Shown: positions 17,208 through 25,707 of the stretch, in pieces
Position numbering within the stretch: the stretch's first letter is position 1
Layout of the letters: each line of letters starts with the position of its first letter
Assembly: GCA_910578645.1 (NCBI GenBank)
Contig: CAJTQI010000008.1
Coordinates: 124,001 to 188,000, forward strand
Direction: 5' to 3'
DNA: 64,000 nucleotides
Source: an uncultured Lachnospiraceae bacterium
GTDB taxonomy: Bacteria > Bacillota > Clostridia > Lachnospirales > Lachnospiraceae
Notes under the pieces: generated by a model
Databases searched by the model: none
What the model was told of the DNA's origin: nothing
Seen by the model: only the letters and a program-made list of their open reading frames with translations
Made by a program: the position numbers and the translations under genes

Positions 17208-19001
17208 ATGGAAAATGTAACGAAGCAAGCGGAAAAGAAAGTTACTTTGCTTGAGAAAGTGGGGTATCTTTTTGACAAAAGGCAGAAAAGGCAGCTCGTA
17301 GGACTGGCTGGCTTAATCCTGGTTGGAGGATTGTTGGAGACATTGGGTGTGTCATTGCTTATGCCTGTGGTGAGCGCCATCATGAACCCGGAGGCCATTA
17401 TGGAGAATGAGTTAGTGGGAAGGGTGACGGAGGCGCTTTATATTCAGACGGGTACACAGTTGATTATATTTATGCTCGGTTCACTGATTATATTGTATGT
17501 GTTCAAGAACGGGTATCTTCTGTTCCAGACCTATGTGCAGAATACGTTTGTGACGAGGAACCGTAACCGGATGATTAGCCGAGTGATGAGGGAGTTTTTA
17601 AACCGTCCCTACGAGGACTACCTGGGGGCGGACATCCCCACCGTATTCCGTCTGACGGACAGCGATATTCCCAATGCTTTCCAACTTGTCTTGGTGATGA
17701 TACAGATGGTGACGGAGATTGTGGTGGCAGTATCCCTTTGCATCGTATTGGTGGTGGTGAGTCCGGTGATGTGTCTTTTTATCGTGACAATTTTCCTGGG
17801 CATGACGCTGATTATCACGAAAATTTTGAAACCGCGGCTGAACAGGATTGGACATAAAAACCAGTCGATACAATCACGGATTGCCAAGTGGCGCATCCAA
17901 TGTATTTATGGATTGAAAGATGTAAAAGTGCTGCACCGGGAAGAATTTTTTGTGCGCAATTACTATGAGAGCGGCGCCATAGGCGCCAATGTGGCGAGAA
18001 ATTATGCGGTGTTCAATAACCTGCCCAGGCTTTTGATTGAGACGATTTTCATGGCTTCCATGTTCCTTTTTATCATGCTCTATATTATGCAGGGCAGGGA
18101 TATAACCGTACTGATTCCACAGTTGACGGCTTTCGCCATGGCGGCAATCCGCGTTATGCCGGGCACGAACCGCATCAACACTTATTTGTCCGAGATTGCA
18201 TACTCACAGCCTTGTCTTGACTATCTGTATGACAATCTGAACGAAAATATGAAAAAAGATGTCAACGGCAGCGTGACCGGGCTGACAAAAGAAAAGAAAG
18301 CCGGGCTGCCGGAACTGGATTTACAAGATAAGATTGTACTCGACCATATCACGTATGCTTATCCGAATACGGAGAAGAATATTTTTACGGACGCCCACAT
18401 GGAAGTGAAAAAGGGACAGTCGGTAGGTATTATGGGGCCTTCCGGGGCGGGGAAATCCACGATTGTGGACATTCTTCTTGGACTTTTACATGTACAGTCG
18501 GGAAACATTACATGTGACGGGGTTAACATATTTGACAATTATCCGTCGTGGCTGTCCCATATCGGTTATATTCCGCAGTCTATTTACCTGATAGACGAGT
18601 CTATCAGGGATAATATCGCTTTCGGGATTGATGCGGACAGGATTGATGACAAGCGTATTTGGGAAGTGTTGGAGGAGGCGCAGTTAAAAGAATTTGTGGA
18701 AGGGCTTCCCGAGGGCTTGGATACCACCATAGGTGACAGGGGTGTCAGGATATCCGGCGGACAGAGACAGCGCTTGGGGATTGCCAGGGCGCTCTACCAT
18801 AATCCGGAAATCCTTGTCTTTGACGAAGCTACATCTGCGCTGGACAGTGATACGGAGAAAGCTGTTATGGATGCCATCAACAGTTTCCATGGCAGGAAAA
18901 CCATGGTGATTATCGCCCACAGGCTCAATACCATCGCAAAATGCGATGTGGTCTACAAGGTGGAAGACGAGAAGATTACGGAGACAAAATTATCATGTTA
19001 G
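17208..19001 (+). CDS. ABC transporter, fused permease-ATPase (PglK/MsbA-like flippase)
   Basis: A 597-residue half-transporter with six N-terminal membrane helices and a C-terminal ATPase domain: Walker A GPSGAGKST (410-418), signature SGGQRQR (516-522), Walker B ILVFDE ending at D539-E540, and an H-loop in IIAHRL. The ETLGVSLLMP sequence in the first helix pair recurs in the other two ABC genes here and resembles PglK-type flippases of lipid-linked oligosaccharides. Inferred role: flipping an undecaprenyl-linked glycan, working as a homodimer. Start chosen at ATG 17208 with AAGGA upstream; a GTG at 17166 is the alternative. It overlaps the next gene by seven bases. Confidence 0.9.
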   Translation: MENVTKQAEKKVTLLEKVGYLFDKRQKRQLVGLAGLILVGGLLETLGVSLLMPVVSAIMNPEAIMENELVGRVTEALYIQTGTQLIIFMLGSLIILYVFKNGYLLFQTYVQNTFVTRNRNRMISRVMREFLNRPYEDYLGADIPTVFRLTDSDIPNAFQLVLVMIQMVTEIVVAVSLCIVLVVVSPVMCLFIVTIFLGMTLIITKILKPRLNRIGHKNQSIQSRIAKWRIQCIYGLKDVKVLHREEFFVRNYYESGAIGANVARNYAVFNNLPRLLIETIFMASMFLFIMLYIMQGRDITVLIPQLTAFAMAAIRVMPGTNRINTYLSEIAYSQPCLDYLYDNLNENMKKDVNGSVTGLTKEKKAGLPELDLQDKIVLDHITYAYPNTEKNIFTDAHMEVKKGQSVGIMGPSGAGKSTIVDILLGLLHVQSGNITCDGVNIFDNYPSWLSHIGYIPQSIYLIDESIRDNIAFGIDADRIDDKRIWEVLEEAQLKEFVEGLPEGLDTTIGDRGVRISGGQRQRLGIARALYHNPEILVFDEATSALDSDTEKAVMDAINSFHGRKTMVIIAHRLNTIAKCDVVYKVEDEKITETKLSC

Positions 19002-20026
19002 GGATAGAGACACAGGAAGGCTTCGGGCTTGGGAACCAGTTATTTTTCTATATTACGGCCAAGTGTATTGCACTTGATAAAGGCTATCGGTTCAGCGTCC
19101 TTGACCCGGAGCATTTTGCCAACAATATGCACAGCGACTGCGGGCTTTATTTTATGGACTTGGATATGGGCGCGCCTTCCGGGAAAGAGGACTACAAGAA
19201 AGTTTACCGGGAGAAGGAGACAAGACTCTTTGCAGGCAATTCAAAGCATGACTTGACCCACGGCGTCTATGTGACGGACGCAGACGAAAATCTTTTTGAC
19301 ATCGAGGACGATACGCTTTTGTATGGTAACCTGCAGGCGGAAGCATATTTTATTTCCCATAAAGAAGAAATCAGGCGGTGGCTTAAGGTGAAACCGGAAT
19401 ACGACTGTATGGAGTACTGCCGTGACAATCTCTGTATCCTGCACCTGCGGTGCAGCGATTATATGGGCTCCCCGGAGCTTTATCTGCGCCGGAAATACTG
19501 GCTGATGGGCATGAAACAGATGAAAAAGATAAACCCGGATATGGAGTTTATGATTATCACCAACGACGTCAAAGAAGCAGGAAAGTTCCTTCCAGGCATT
19601 CCTGCCTACAATTTCGATTTGGCCAAAGACTACAGCGTGCTGAAAAATGCCAGGTATCTTTTGCTTGCGAACTCGTCGTTTTCTTATTTTCCGGCATTCA
19701 CCAGCGAAACCGTACAGTATATCCTTGCGCCGAAATATTGGGCCAGGCATAATGTGTCGGACGGCTACTGGGCGTCAGAACAGAATATCTATGCGGGATG
19801 GCACTACATGGACCGGAAGGGCAGAGTGTTCACCGCGGAGGAATGTAAGGAAGAACTGGCAGAATATAAGCGCAAATCCGGAAAGTATAGGAATGTCAAT
19901 ATCCGTCCTGAGGGACTGCGGCTTAAGGCGATGCAGGTTCGGGCATGGTATATCTATAAGAAGGCTTATGTGGGGAAAGTTGCGCGGGGCATAAAAAGGC
20001 GGATACGCAGGCTTGCAGTCCGGTGA
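18995..20026 (+). CDS. GT11-like glycosyltransferase with altered HxRRxDY motif
   Basis: A 343-residue protein. GFGLGNQLF (9-17) and LLLANSSFSYF (about 223-232) are GT11 blocks, but the central motif reads HLRCSDY (150-156), so the second Arg of HxRRxDY is Cys and the Gly is Ser. That Arg contacts the donor phosphate in studied GT11/NodZ enzymes, so the donor or the activity may differ from GDP-fucose transfer. The ATG overlaps the stop of the ABC transporter (ATGTTAG), pointing to translational coupling; an in-frame ATG 54 bases upstream would overlap the ABC gene more and is less likely. The C-terminal 80 residues are basic and may touch the membrane. Confidence 0.78.
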   Translation: MLGIETQEGFGLGNQLFFYITAKCIALDKGYRFSVLDPEHFANNMHSDCGLYFMDLDMGAPSGKEDYKKVYREKETRLFAGNSKHDLTHGVYVTDADENLFDIEDDTLLYGNLQAEAYFISHKEEIRRWLKVKPEYDCMEYCRDNLCILHLRCSDYMGSPELYLRRKYWLMGMKQMKKINPDMEFMIITNDVKEAGKFLPGIPAYNFDLAKDYSVLKNARYLLLANSSFSYFPAFTSETVQYILAPKYWARHNVSDGYWASEQNIYAGWHYMDRKGRVFTAEECKEELAEYKRKSGKYRNVNIRPEGLRLKAMQVRAWYIYKKAYVGKVARGIKRRIRRLAVR

Positions 20027-20152
20027 GCCTGTAAGATTACGAATAAATAACGTGTGCAATTATTGCTGTACAGCCGTTTATGGCGTGTGCTGAAGGACAG
20101 AGAATCGAAAAGAAATTAATGTGCGTGATAAAGAAAGATATGAGAGACAGGT

Positions 20153-21769
20153 ATGGCGAGAATCACATGGGAGAAAACGAAAGAGCATATAAAGCGGTGG
20201 CAGGGCAGCCTTGGAAACCGGATTGACGGGATTTCCATGAAAAAAATGGCGCTCAGTGCCGGGCTTTTGTTTGCCTTGTCCCTGATTCCGATTTTGCTCC
20301 TTGGCAGATACAACGTGATGTGTGTGGATGATTACGACTATGGCAAGGCAGTGCATGACACGTGGCTTGCGACAGGCTCTTTTTGGAAATCGGTGAGCAC
20401 GGCCTGGCAGCAGAACATGGAATTCTACAGACAGTGGCAGGGAACTTACATCTCCTGTTTCCTGATGGGAATGTGTCCCATGAATTTTTACTATGAGATA
20501 GCTTTCGTGGTGCCTTTTATTATGGTTGGGATGTTTGCGGTATCCACTTTTCTGTTGGGCAGGCATATCCTGTATCAATGGCTTGGCGTGGACAAGACGG
20601 GAAGCAGTTTTGTGATGTTTATGCTGCTTTTTACGTTTTACCAGGTATTGGAGGCGCCCTTCGAGGGAATCTATTGGTATAACGGCGCGACCCATTATGT
20701 CCTGATGGAATCCGTCTTGTTTTTGGGGCTTTACGCAATCTCCATGAGCCTGTGGGCGAAAGATAGGCGTAAGGAGGCTATTTGGTGTGTGGCGGCAACG
20801 GTGCTGTCGGTGATTGTGGGCGGCGGCAATCTTGTGACGGGCTTACAGGCAGAGATTGTGATGGCGCTGCTTGTTCTATATGCGCTGGCGGCAAACCGGA
20901 AGAAGATTGTGGCAGTGGCTGTCCCGTTTGTGGTGGGAAGTATCGGGTTTCTTATCAATATACTGGCTCCGGGGAACACTTTAAGAGGGAATCTGGACAC
21001 GGACGAGGGATATTCTGCGGTGGCAGCGGTCTTACTATCCTTCTATCATGGCGTCGTGTTTATCATCCAATGGACGCCTGCTTTCGTGATTCTTTTATGG
21101 CTCATGCTTCTGCCGGCGCTGTGGAGGCTTGTAAAACGTTCCGAAAGGCAGTTTTGTCATCCTGTCTGGGTGTCTCTTGGAGCTTTCTGCCTGGTTTCGG
21201 CAATGTTTACCCCCACGCTCTATGCCATAGGCATGGTAGGGCTTTCCAGGGTGGATAATATTATCCAGATGGTGTATTACCTGTGCCTTATTATGGTGAC
21301 GGCTTACTGGTTAGGATATTTTGCACACAGGGAAGATGTGCAGACGGTTGAGGCAGCGGATGGCGGGCCGCAGACGAAAACGCCGGAAGGGATGGTTAAA
21401 CCGTTGATGGGAGACAGGTGTGCAGGCAGTGCGCTTGGATGTTTCCTGGAAAAGACAGGAAACCGGATGATGGCGGTGGGAATGTTGCTTATGCTTACCA
21501 TGTGGGTACTTACGGCGGATAAGAATACTTACACAAGTATTTCAGCCCTTCGTTCTTTAGCAAACGGGGAGGCGCAGACTTTCTACGCGGAGGCCATGGA
21601 GCGGCATGAAATATACGTGGATGAAGATATTGTGGACGTGGTGGTGAAGCCTTATTCTGCAAGGCCGGCGCTGTTTGATTTTAACGACTTGACGCAGGAT
21701 GCCGGAAACTGGCTGAACCTGGCGGTGATGAAGTATTATAATAAGGCTTATGTGAAAGTGGCGGAATAA
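20153..21769 (+). CDS. Polytopic membrane protein, DUF6056-like (possible GT-C)
   Basis: A 538-residue protein with about eleven hydrophobic helices. Motifs shared with 62214-63710: LLLGRYNVM before the acidic DDYDYG (59-64), WQGTY (95-99), EGIYWYNGA, GGGNLVTGLQ, NILAPGN, FTPTLYA, and DKNTYTSISALRSL leading to a C-terminal outer domain of about 80 residues. The acidic DDYxYG in the first outer loop suggests a GT-C glycosyltransferase working outside the membrane with a polyprenyl-linked donor. This is inference; the family is uncharacterised as far as I know. It follows an ABC flippase and a glycosyltransferase, an arrangement repeated at 59029-63710. Confidence 0.7.
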   Translation: MARITWEKTKEHIKRWQGSLGNRIDGISMKKMALSAGLLFALSLIPILLLGRYNVMCVDDYDYGKAVHDTWLATGSFWKSVSTAWQQNMEFYRQWQGTYISCFLMGMCPMNFYYEIAFVVPFIMVGMFAVSTFLLGRHILYQWLGVDKTGSSFVMFMLLFTFYQVLEAPFEGIYWYNGATHYVLMESVLFLGLYAISMSLWAKDRRKEAIWCVAATVLSVIVGGGNLVTGLQAEIVMALLVLYALAANRKKIVAVAVPFVVGSIGFLINILAPGNTLRGNLDTDEGYSAVAAVLLSFYHGVVFIIQWTPAFVILLWLMLLPALWRLVKRSERQFCHPVWVSLGAFCLVSAMFTPTLYAIGMVGLSRVDNIIQMVYYLCLIMVTAYWLGYFAHREDVQTVEAADGGPQTKTPEGMVKPLMGDRCAGSALGCFLEKTGNRMMAVGMLLMLTMWVLTADKNTYTSISALRSLANGEAQTFYAEAMERHEIYVDEDIVDVVVKPYSARPALFDFNDLTQDAGNWLNLAVMKYYNKAYVKVAE

Positions 21770-21875
21770 AGTTTTGCCAGGCAAAGTTATCATATATCCC
21801 ATGATTTTATTTCTGCGGGTGGAGAAGACGAAAGAGCCAGGTTTGATGTGCCCGGGGAACAATGGAGAGGTAGTA

Positions 21876-22409
21876 ATGATGGATAAACTAATATTGATAA
21901 ATCCAACCGAGGCGTATGCTCGACAAGTGATGGCGTGCAGGGAAGAAATGCTGCGAAACGGAGACGGTTTTGATGGATGTGCAGGACTTGAGGACGTCAG
22001 GACGTTTGATGAATGGATTGATTTTGAGGGAAGGCTGAAAGCAAAATATAAGGAAAGATATGTCCCGTCAGAAGTATTTTTGGGAGTACGACAAGGGGAC
22101 GATATGGTGGTCGGCATTATTGATTTTAGACATCCGTTGTCAGATTTTCTTTTTCGCTTCGGTGGTAATATCGGATATAGTATCCGCCCGTCACAAAGAC
22201 GTAAGGGCTATGCATCCGAGATGCTCAGGTTGATTTTGCCTATATGCCGCAGCTTCGGGGAAAACAAGGTTTTAGTTACCTGTGATAAAGAAAATGAAGC
22301 TTCGCGCAGAACAATCATCAAAAACGGCGGTGTACTGGAAAATGAAGTCACTGATACGACAGGGCAGGATGAAAATCAAATTATCCAGAGATATTGGATT
22401 TTGGTATAG
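21876..22409 (+). CDS. GNAT family N-acetyltransferase
   Basis: A 177-residue protein with the GNAT acetyl-CoA block: GGNIGYSIRPSQRRKGYASE, where R-R-K-G-Y is the pyrophosphate-binding loop, followed by NEASRRTIIKNGG, the usual motif B. GNAT enzymes transfer acetyl from acetyl-CoA to an amine. Start chosen at ATG 21876 with GGAGAGG five bases upstream; an in-frame TTG 102 bases earlier has no such support. It does not resemble the WecD/FemX enzymes of glycan pathways and looks like a generic stress or resistance-type GNAT, so it may be a passenger between two modules. Substrate unknown. Confidence 0.85.
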   Translation: MMDKLILINPTEAYARQVMACREEMLRNGDGFDGCAGLEDVRTFDEWIDFEGRLKAKYKERYVPSEVFLGVRQGDDMVVGIIDFRHPLSDFLFRFGGNIGYSIRPSQRRKGYASEMLRLILPICRSFGENKVLVTCDKENEASRRTIIKNGGVLENEVTDTTGQDENQIIQRYWILV

Positions 22410-22478
22410 TATACGGTTTTGCGTGCTTTATACTTCATTAAAAACACCTAGACAAATTAAAAGTGAGAGGAAAATACA

Positions 22479-23231
22479 TTGGCAGAAAAATTACAGTTAC
22501 CAAATGTGACCTTGGCGGCGATGACCAGTGTGGACATTTATGAGACAATCAAGGCGATGGAATATAGTATGAGGCAGATTACATTCGGCGATGTGGTGCT
22601 GATTACCCATAGGAGACCGCTCACGCTGCCCAAATGTATTCGCTATTCCCATACATCCAAATTGGATAATATTGATAAGTTTAACTACAAGATAGTGTAT
22701 GAACTTGGGGAGCATATCCATACGGATTACATGCTTCTCGTCCATGCCGACGGGTTTGTGGTGCACCCGGAGAGCTGGCAGGATGCGTTTTTTAAATATG
22801 ATTATATTGGCTCCCCGTGGCCTATGCCCACGGATGAACATGCCTATTATGACGCGAAAGGACAGATATGCCGTGTGGGGAACAGCGTGTCCCTGCGTAG
22901 TAAGCGGCTACTTGATTTTCCGAAACAGGCTGGGTTAAAGTGGGAAAGAATGGCGGACGGCACTTATAACGAAGATGTTTTTCTATGCTGTAAATACAAA
23001 AATGTGATTGAAGACGCGGGCATGAAGTTTGCGCCCATCGAAGTGGCCAAATATTTTGGACATGAGCATATGATTCCTGAGATTATGGATGTGGAGAAGC
23101 CTTTCATTTTCCATAAGTGGCGAGGCAGAAACGAACAGTACCCGAAATTCATTAATCCCTGGAAAGTGAGATGGCAGAAAATAAAGGACTGTATCAGGCC
23201 CTTTCTTTTCTGGCGTAGATGGAGACGGTAG
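22479..23231 (+). CDS. DUF5672-type putative glycosyltransferase
   Basis: A 250-residue soluble protein. The order of motifs fits DUF5672: TLAAMTSVDIYETIKAM at the start, FNYKIVYELGEHIHTDY, then LVHADGFVVHP and YDYIGSPW, VGNSVSLRS, and YNEDVFLCC. The pattern (acidic D in HADG, a W, then an ED pair) is that of a GT-A-like transferase, but no activity is established to my knowledge. The family more often reads VGNGGFSLRS where this has VGNSVSLRS. The start is a TTG supported by GAGAGG eight bases upstream. It pairs with the GT17-like gene that follows after about 40 bases. Confidence 0.78.
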   Translation: MAEKLQLPNVTLAAMTSVDIYETIKAMEYSMRQITFGDVVLITHRRPLTLPKCIRYSHTSKLDNIDKFNYKIVYELGEHIHTDYMLLVHADGFVVHPESWQDAFFKYDYIGSPWPMPTDEHAYYDAKGQICRVGNSVSLRSKRLLDFPKQAGLKWERMADGTYNEDVFLCCKYKNVIEDAGMKFAPIEVAKYFGHEHMIPEIMDVEKPFIFHKWRGRNEQYPKFINPWKVRWQKIKDCIRPFLFWRRWRR

Positions 23232-23271
23232 CATATTGGCATCAAGCTTGAGAGAGAAAATGGAGATAAAT

Positions 23272-24210
23272 ATGATATACGATTGTATCCCTTTTTTTAA
23301 CGAACTGGATATTTTAAAACTCAGGATGCAGATTATGTCGCCCTATGTGGACAAGTTTGTTTTGGAGGAGTCTACTGTGACCTTTTCCGGGGAGCCAAAG
23401 GAAATGGTTTTTGCAAACAACAGGGAGATGTTCGCGGAATTTGCGGATAAGATTATCTATGTGGCGGTGGACGATTCTCCTATGGACGGCGTGACCACCC
23501 ATGAGCGGGATAAGTTCCAAAAAAACCAGTTAATCCGTGGAATGACGGCGTGTAAAGCGGATGATATCGTTATTTTCAGCGATGTGGATGAGATACCGAA
23601 TCCCAAAACGCTGGCTAAAGTGATACGGAACTTTGAGCCGGACAAGATTTACCATCTGGCCCAGCGAATGTTTTATTGTTTCCTGAACATAGAGGAAGTG
23701 TCCGGCAATTTGTTGTCGATTACCGGGGAGTTTTCGGGCGTGGAGAGAAAACAGTGGCTTGGAACGAAGATATGCAGTTTCGGCAATCTGCCCGAAGAAG
23801 GCATTGTGTATCTGCGGGAAGTGAGGCCGGAGAATCCTTGCAGCGTGCGTGTGGCTGACGGTGGATGGCATTTCGGTTACATGGGCGGAGACGGCGAGCG
23901 GGATGTAGCCAAGCGAATCGGCGTCAAGGTTCAGGCGGCGGCGCACCAGGAATATAACAAATCCAGATATTTAAATGAGGCGGTGGACAGGCTTCTTTGC
24001 GGCGAGGATATTTTCGGAAGGAATGCGAAGTTTGTGCGTGTGCCGATTGATGAGAGTTATCCGGACTATCTGCGAAACCATCAGGAAGAATACGATTTTC
24101 TGATTGCGCCCAGTGTGGGGCGGGCGGGTATTGCCTTTAAGAAAACAAAACTGGCATGCAAGAAGGCGCTCCGCAAAGTGCATGGGAAAATAGCGGGAAT
24201 ACTGCATTAG
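23272..24210 (+). CDS. GT17-like N-acetylglucosaminyltransferase
   Basis: A 312-residue protein with the GT17 signature: MIYDCIPFFNELDIL at the start, KNQLIRGM (84-91) and SDVDEIPN (103-110), the acidic metal-binding block. GT17 includes eukaryotic beta-1,4-mannosyl-glycoprotein GlcNAc transferase (bisecting GlcNAc) and many bacterial capsule enzymes of unproven specificity. Here it probably adds a hexosamine in the cytoplasm. The start at 23272 has GGAG six bases upstream and gives the canonical MIYDC beginning; ATG 23260 is also possible. The C terminus is Lys/Ala-rich. Confidence 0.85.
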   Translation: MIYDCIPFFNELDILKLRMQIMSPYVDKFVLEESTVTFSGEPKEMVFANNREMFAEFADKIIYVAVDDSPMDGVTTHERDKFQKNQLIRGMTACKADDIVIFSDVDEIPNPKTLAKVIRNFEPDKIYHLAQRMFYCFLNIEEVSGNLLSITGEFSGVERKQWLGTKICSFGNLPEEGIVYLREVRPENPCSVRVADGGWHFGYMGGDGERDVAKRIGVKVQAAAHQEYNKSRYLNEAVDRLLCGEDIFGRNAKFVRVPIDESYPDYLRNHQEEYDFLIAPSVGRAGIAFKKTKLACKKALRKVHGKIAGILH

Positions 24211-24272
24211 GCTAAGAGACGATAAGAGGGGTACGGTGTGCAGCAGTTTCCGGTGGAAGAAAGGATACAAGG

Positions 24273-25484
24273 ATGGAATTATACCGTAAGATGAAGAAAA
24301 GTAAATTACCATGGCTCCTTTTTTACATTGGATTGACCATCGAACTTTTGATTGTGATTATCGACAAAAGTAATTATACCAATCCGGTGGAGGGGCGTCT
24401 GTTCCAGATTACGTTTCTGCTTTTTGCATGCAAACTTCTTCTGACAGATTATACGAAGAAAGAATGGTTTGTGGTGATTCTTCTTGAGGTGATAGCTTTT
24501 CTTTCTTACCGGATTACGGGAGCCAACGATTTGATTAGGCTTGTCACGTTTGTGGCAGCCTGTAAGGAAATTCCGCAAAAGCAGATGCTTCGGTATACAT
24601 TCTATGTGACGCTGGCGGGGTGCGTGGCGATTGTCCTTTTGTCGGTGACGGGAATTTACGGAGAGATAAGCCTGACCCAGGCATTCGGGCATGAGTCGGC
24701 GGAGACAACCCGTTATATTGGCGTGGAAGCCGCGAAGGAGACTCGCTATACCCTTGGCATGGGACATCCCAATGCACTGTCATGCATGTTTTTAATGTTG
24801 GTGGTGCTGGGCGTCTATGTGTATTTTGACCGCATGAAATGGTATCTGTATCTTTTTGCCATGCTTCTTAACGGGGGCGTCTATGCGTTGACAGGCTCCA
24901 AAACGGGTATGCTCATTACGACTGTGTTCTTGGCAGGCGCCTGTGTGCTTACTTATTGTGAGTTTTTCAGAAAGAAAGCTTTTGTTTATCTGTGCGGGGT
25001 GTTGGTGTTTGCGCTCTGCATCGGGTTTTCCGTAGATGCGGCGGTGTGTGCCCAGAGGGTGCGCGATGCGCAGTGGAATGAGTTCTTTTATTGGAGTCCC
25101 AGGGACAACGGGCATATTGTGGCGTTGATGCGGATTGACCGTTATATCAACGGCAGGATTGTCTCGCTCACCGATTCGGAAGAAAATGACGGTATGATTC
25201 AGACATGGTCCGCCTTTTCTAAGCCGGGCAATATGGAGCATTATTTTGATATGGGATGGGTGAAGCTGTTCTACCGCTATGGTGTCGTGCCGGGCAGCCT
25301 GTACATCATCGCGTGCCTTTTCTTGCTGTGGCAATTTTACAAAAAAAGGGATGCCTGCGGGCTTTTGCTTTTTGTGACCCTGGCAGTATATACGGTGGCG
25401 GAGGCGCATCTTATTTCGGTTTATCTGGGCAGGAATTTTATCCTGATGATGATGGGGTACTATTTTTTTACTTCTCCGGATTAG
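24273..25484 (+). CDS. Wzy-like O-antigen/polysaccharide polymerase
   Basis: A 403-residue protein with about ten membrane helices. LGMGHPNALSCMF in the middle resembles the GxSHPN of the second polymerase at 35643 and of Wzy/EpsF-type proteins, and a long outer loop follows (about 270-325), as in Wzy. It would join repeat units outside the membrane. The stop codon lies inside the left arm of the inverted-repeat element at 25480-25576. Without that element the frame would run on for about nine more codons (to a TGA near 25613), so the element appears to have trimmed the C terminus. Low sequence conservation in this family keeps the call moderate. Confidence 0.72.
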   Translation: MELYRKMKKSKLPWLLFYIGLTIELLIVIIDKSNYTNPVEGRLFQITFLLFACKLLLTDYTKKEWFVVILLEVIAFLSYRITGANDLIRLVTFVAACKEIPQKQMLRYTFYVTLAGCVAIVLLSVTGIYGEISLTQAFGHESAETTRYIGVEAAKETRYTLGMGHPNALSCMFLMLVVLGVYVYFDRMKWYLYLFAMLLNGGVYALTGSKTGMLITTVFLAGACVLTYCEFFRKKAFVYLCGVLVFALCIGFSVDAAVCAQRVRDAQWNEFFYWSPRDNGHIVALMRIDRYINGRIVSLTDSEENDGMIQTWSAFSKPGNMEHYFDMGWVKLFYRYGVVPGSLYIIACLFLLWQFYKKRDACGLLLFVTLAVYTVAEAHLISVYLGRNFILMMMGYYFFTSPD

Positions 25485-25576
25485 GGTGTCAAAAAGTGCT
25501 GTCATAAAATTCCACTGGCAGATTTTTTGCAATTTGCCCTTGCAACTTATAATATGCACCTTTTGACACCCTAATT
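25480..25576. mobile_element. MITE-like element: terminal inverted repeats with flanking 8-bp direct repeats
   Basis: Twenty-base terminal inverted repeats face each other: left 25480-25499 begins ATTAGGGTGTCAAAA, right 25556-25575 ends TTTTGACACCCTAAT, with one internal mismatch. TTCTCCGG occurs on each side (25472-25479 and 25577-25584), like an 8-bp target-site duplication. The interior of about 56 bases has no open frame. Size, long terminal repeats and duplication fit a non-autonomous MITE. An 8-bp duplication would suit an ISL3-type transposase, which is inference from memory. No transposase is in the window. A simple stem-loop is the alternative, but it would not explain the direct repeats. 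Confidence 0.62.
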
Positions 25577-25609
25577 TTCTCCGGGGAATGTGTGTGGGAA
25601 GAACTTTGA

Positions 25610-25638
25610 TTGAAATTTCCCTGGAAAAATGCTATTCT
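25610..25638 (+). promoter_or_regulatory. Candidate sigma-A promoter with extended -10
   Basis: TTGAAA (25610-25615), a 17-base spacer and TATTCT (25633-25638), with TG at 25630-25631 giving an extended -10. It would start a transcript about 60 bases before the phosphoglycosyl transferase ATG at 25708. It lies 34 bases after the MITE-like element, at the boundary between two modules. Confidence 0.55.
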
Positions 25639-25707
25639 GAGTTCATATTACGTTTTATTTTTTTAATTGCCGTCGCTTGTAGCGCATGGATTGTACGAGG
25701 TATCGGA

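Noticed and set aside
20065..20074. Palindrome GCTGTACAGC in the gap before the DUF6056-like gene
   Set aside because: Ten bases only, no second copy or promoter context; expected by chance in 64 kb.
22410..22478. AT-rich gap with TATAGTATAC, considered as a promoter
   Set aside because: No -35 at suitable spacing; the TTG start of the next gene is explained by its own ribosome site.
25588..25707. N-terminal extension of the phosphoglycosyl transferase from ATG 25588
   Set aside because: It would place the promoter at 25610-25638 inside the coding region, and ATG 25708 has a better ribosome site and matches the usual start of the family.
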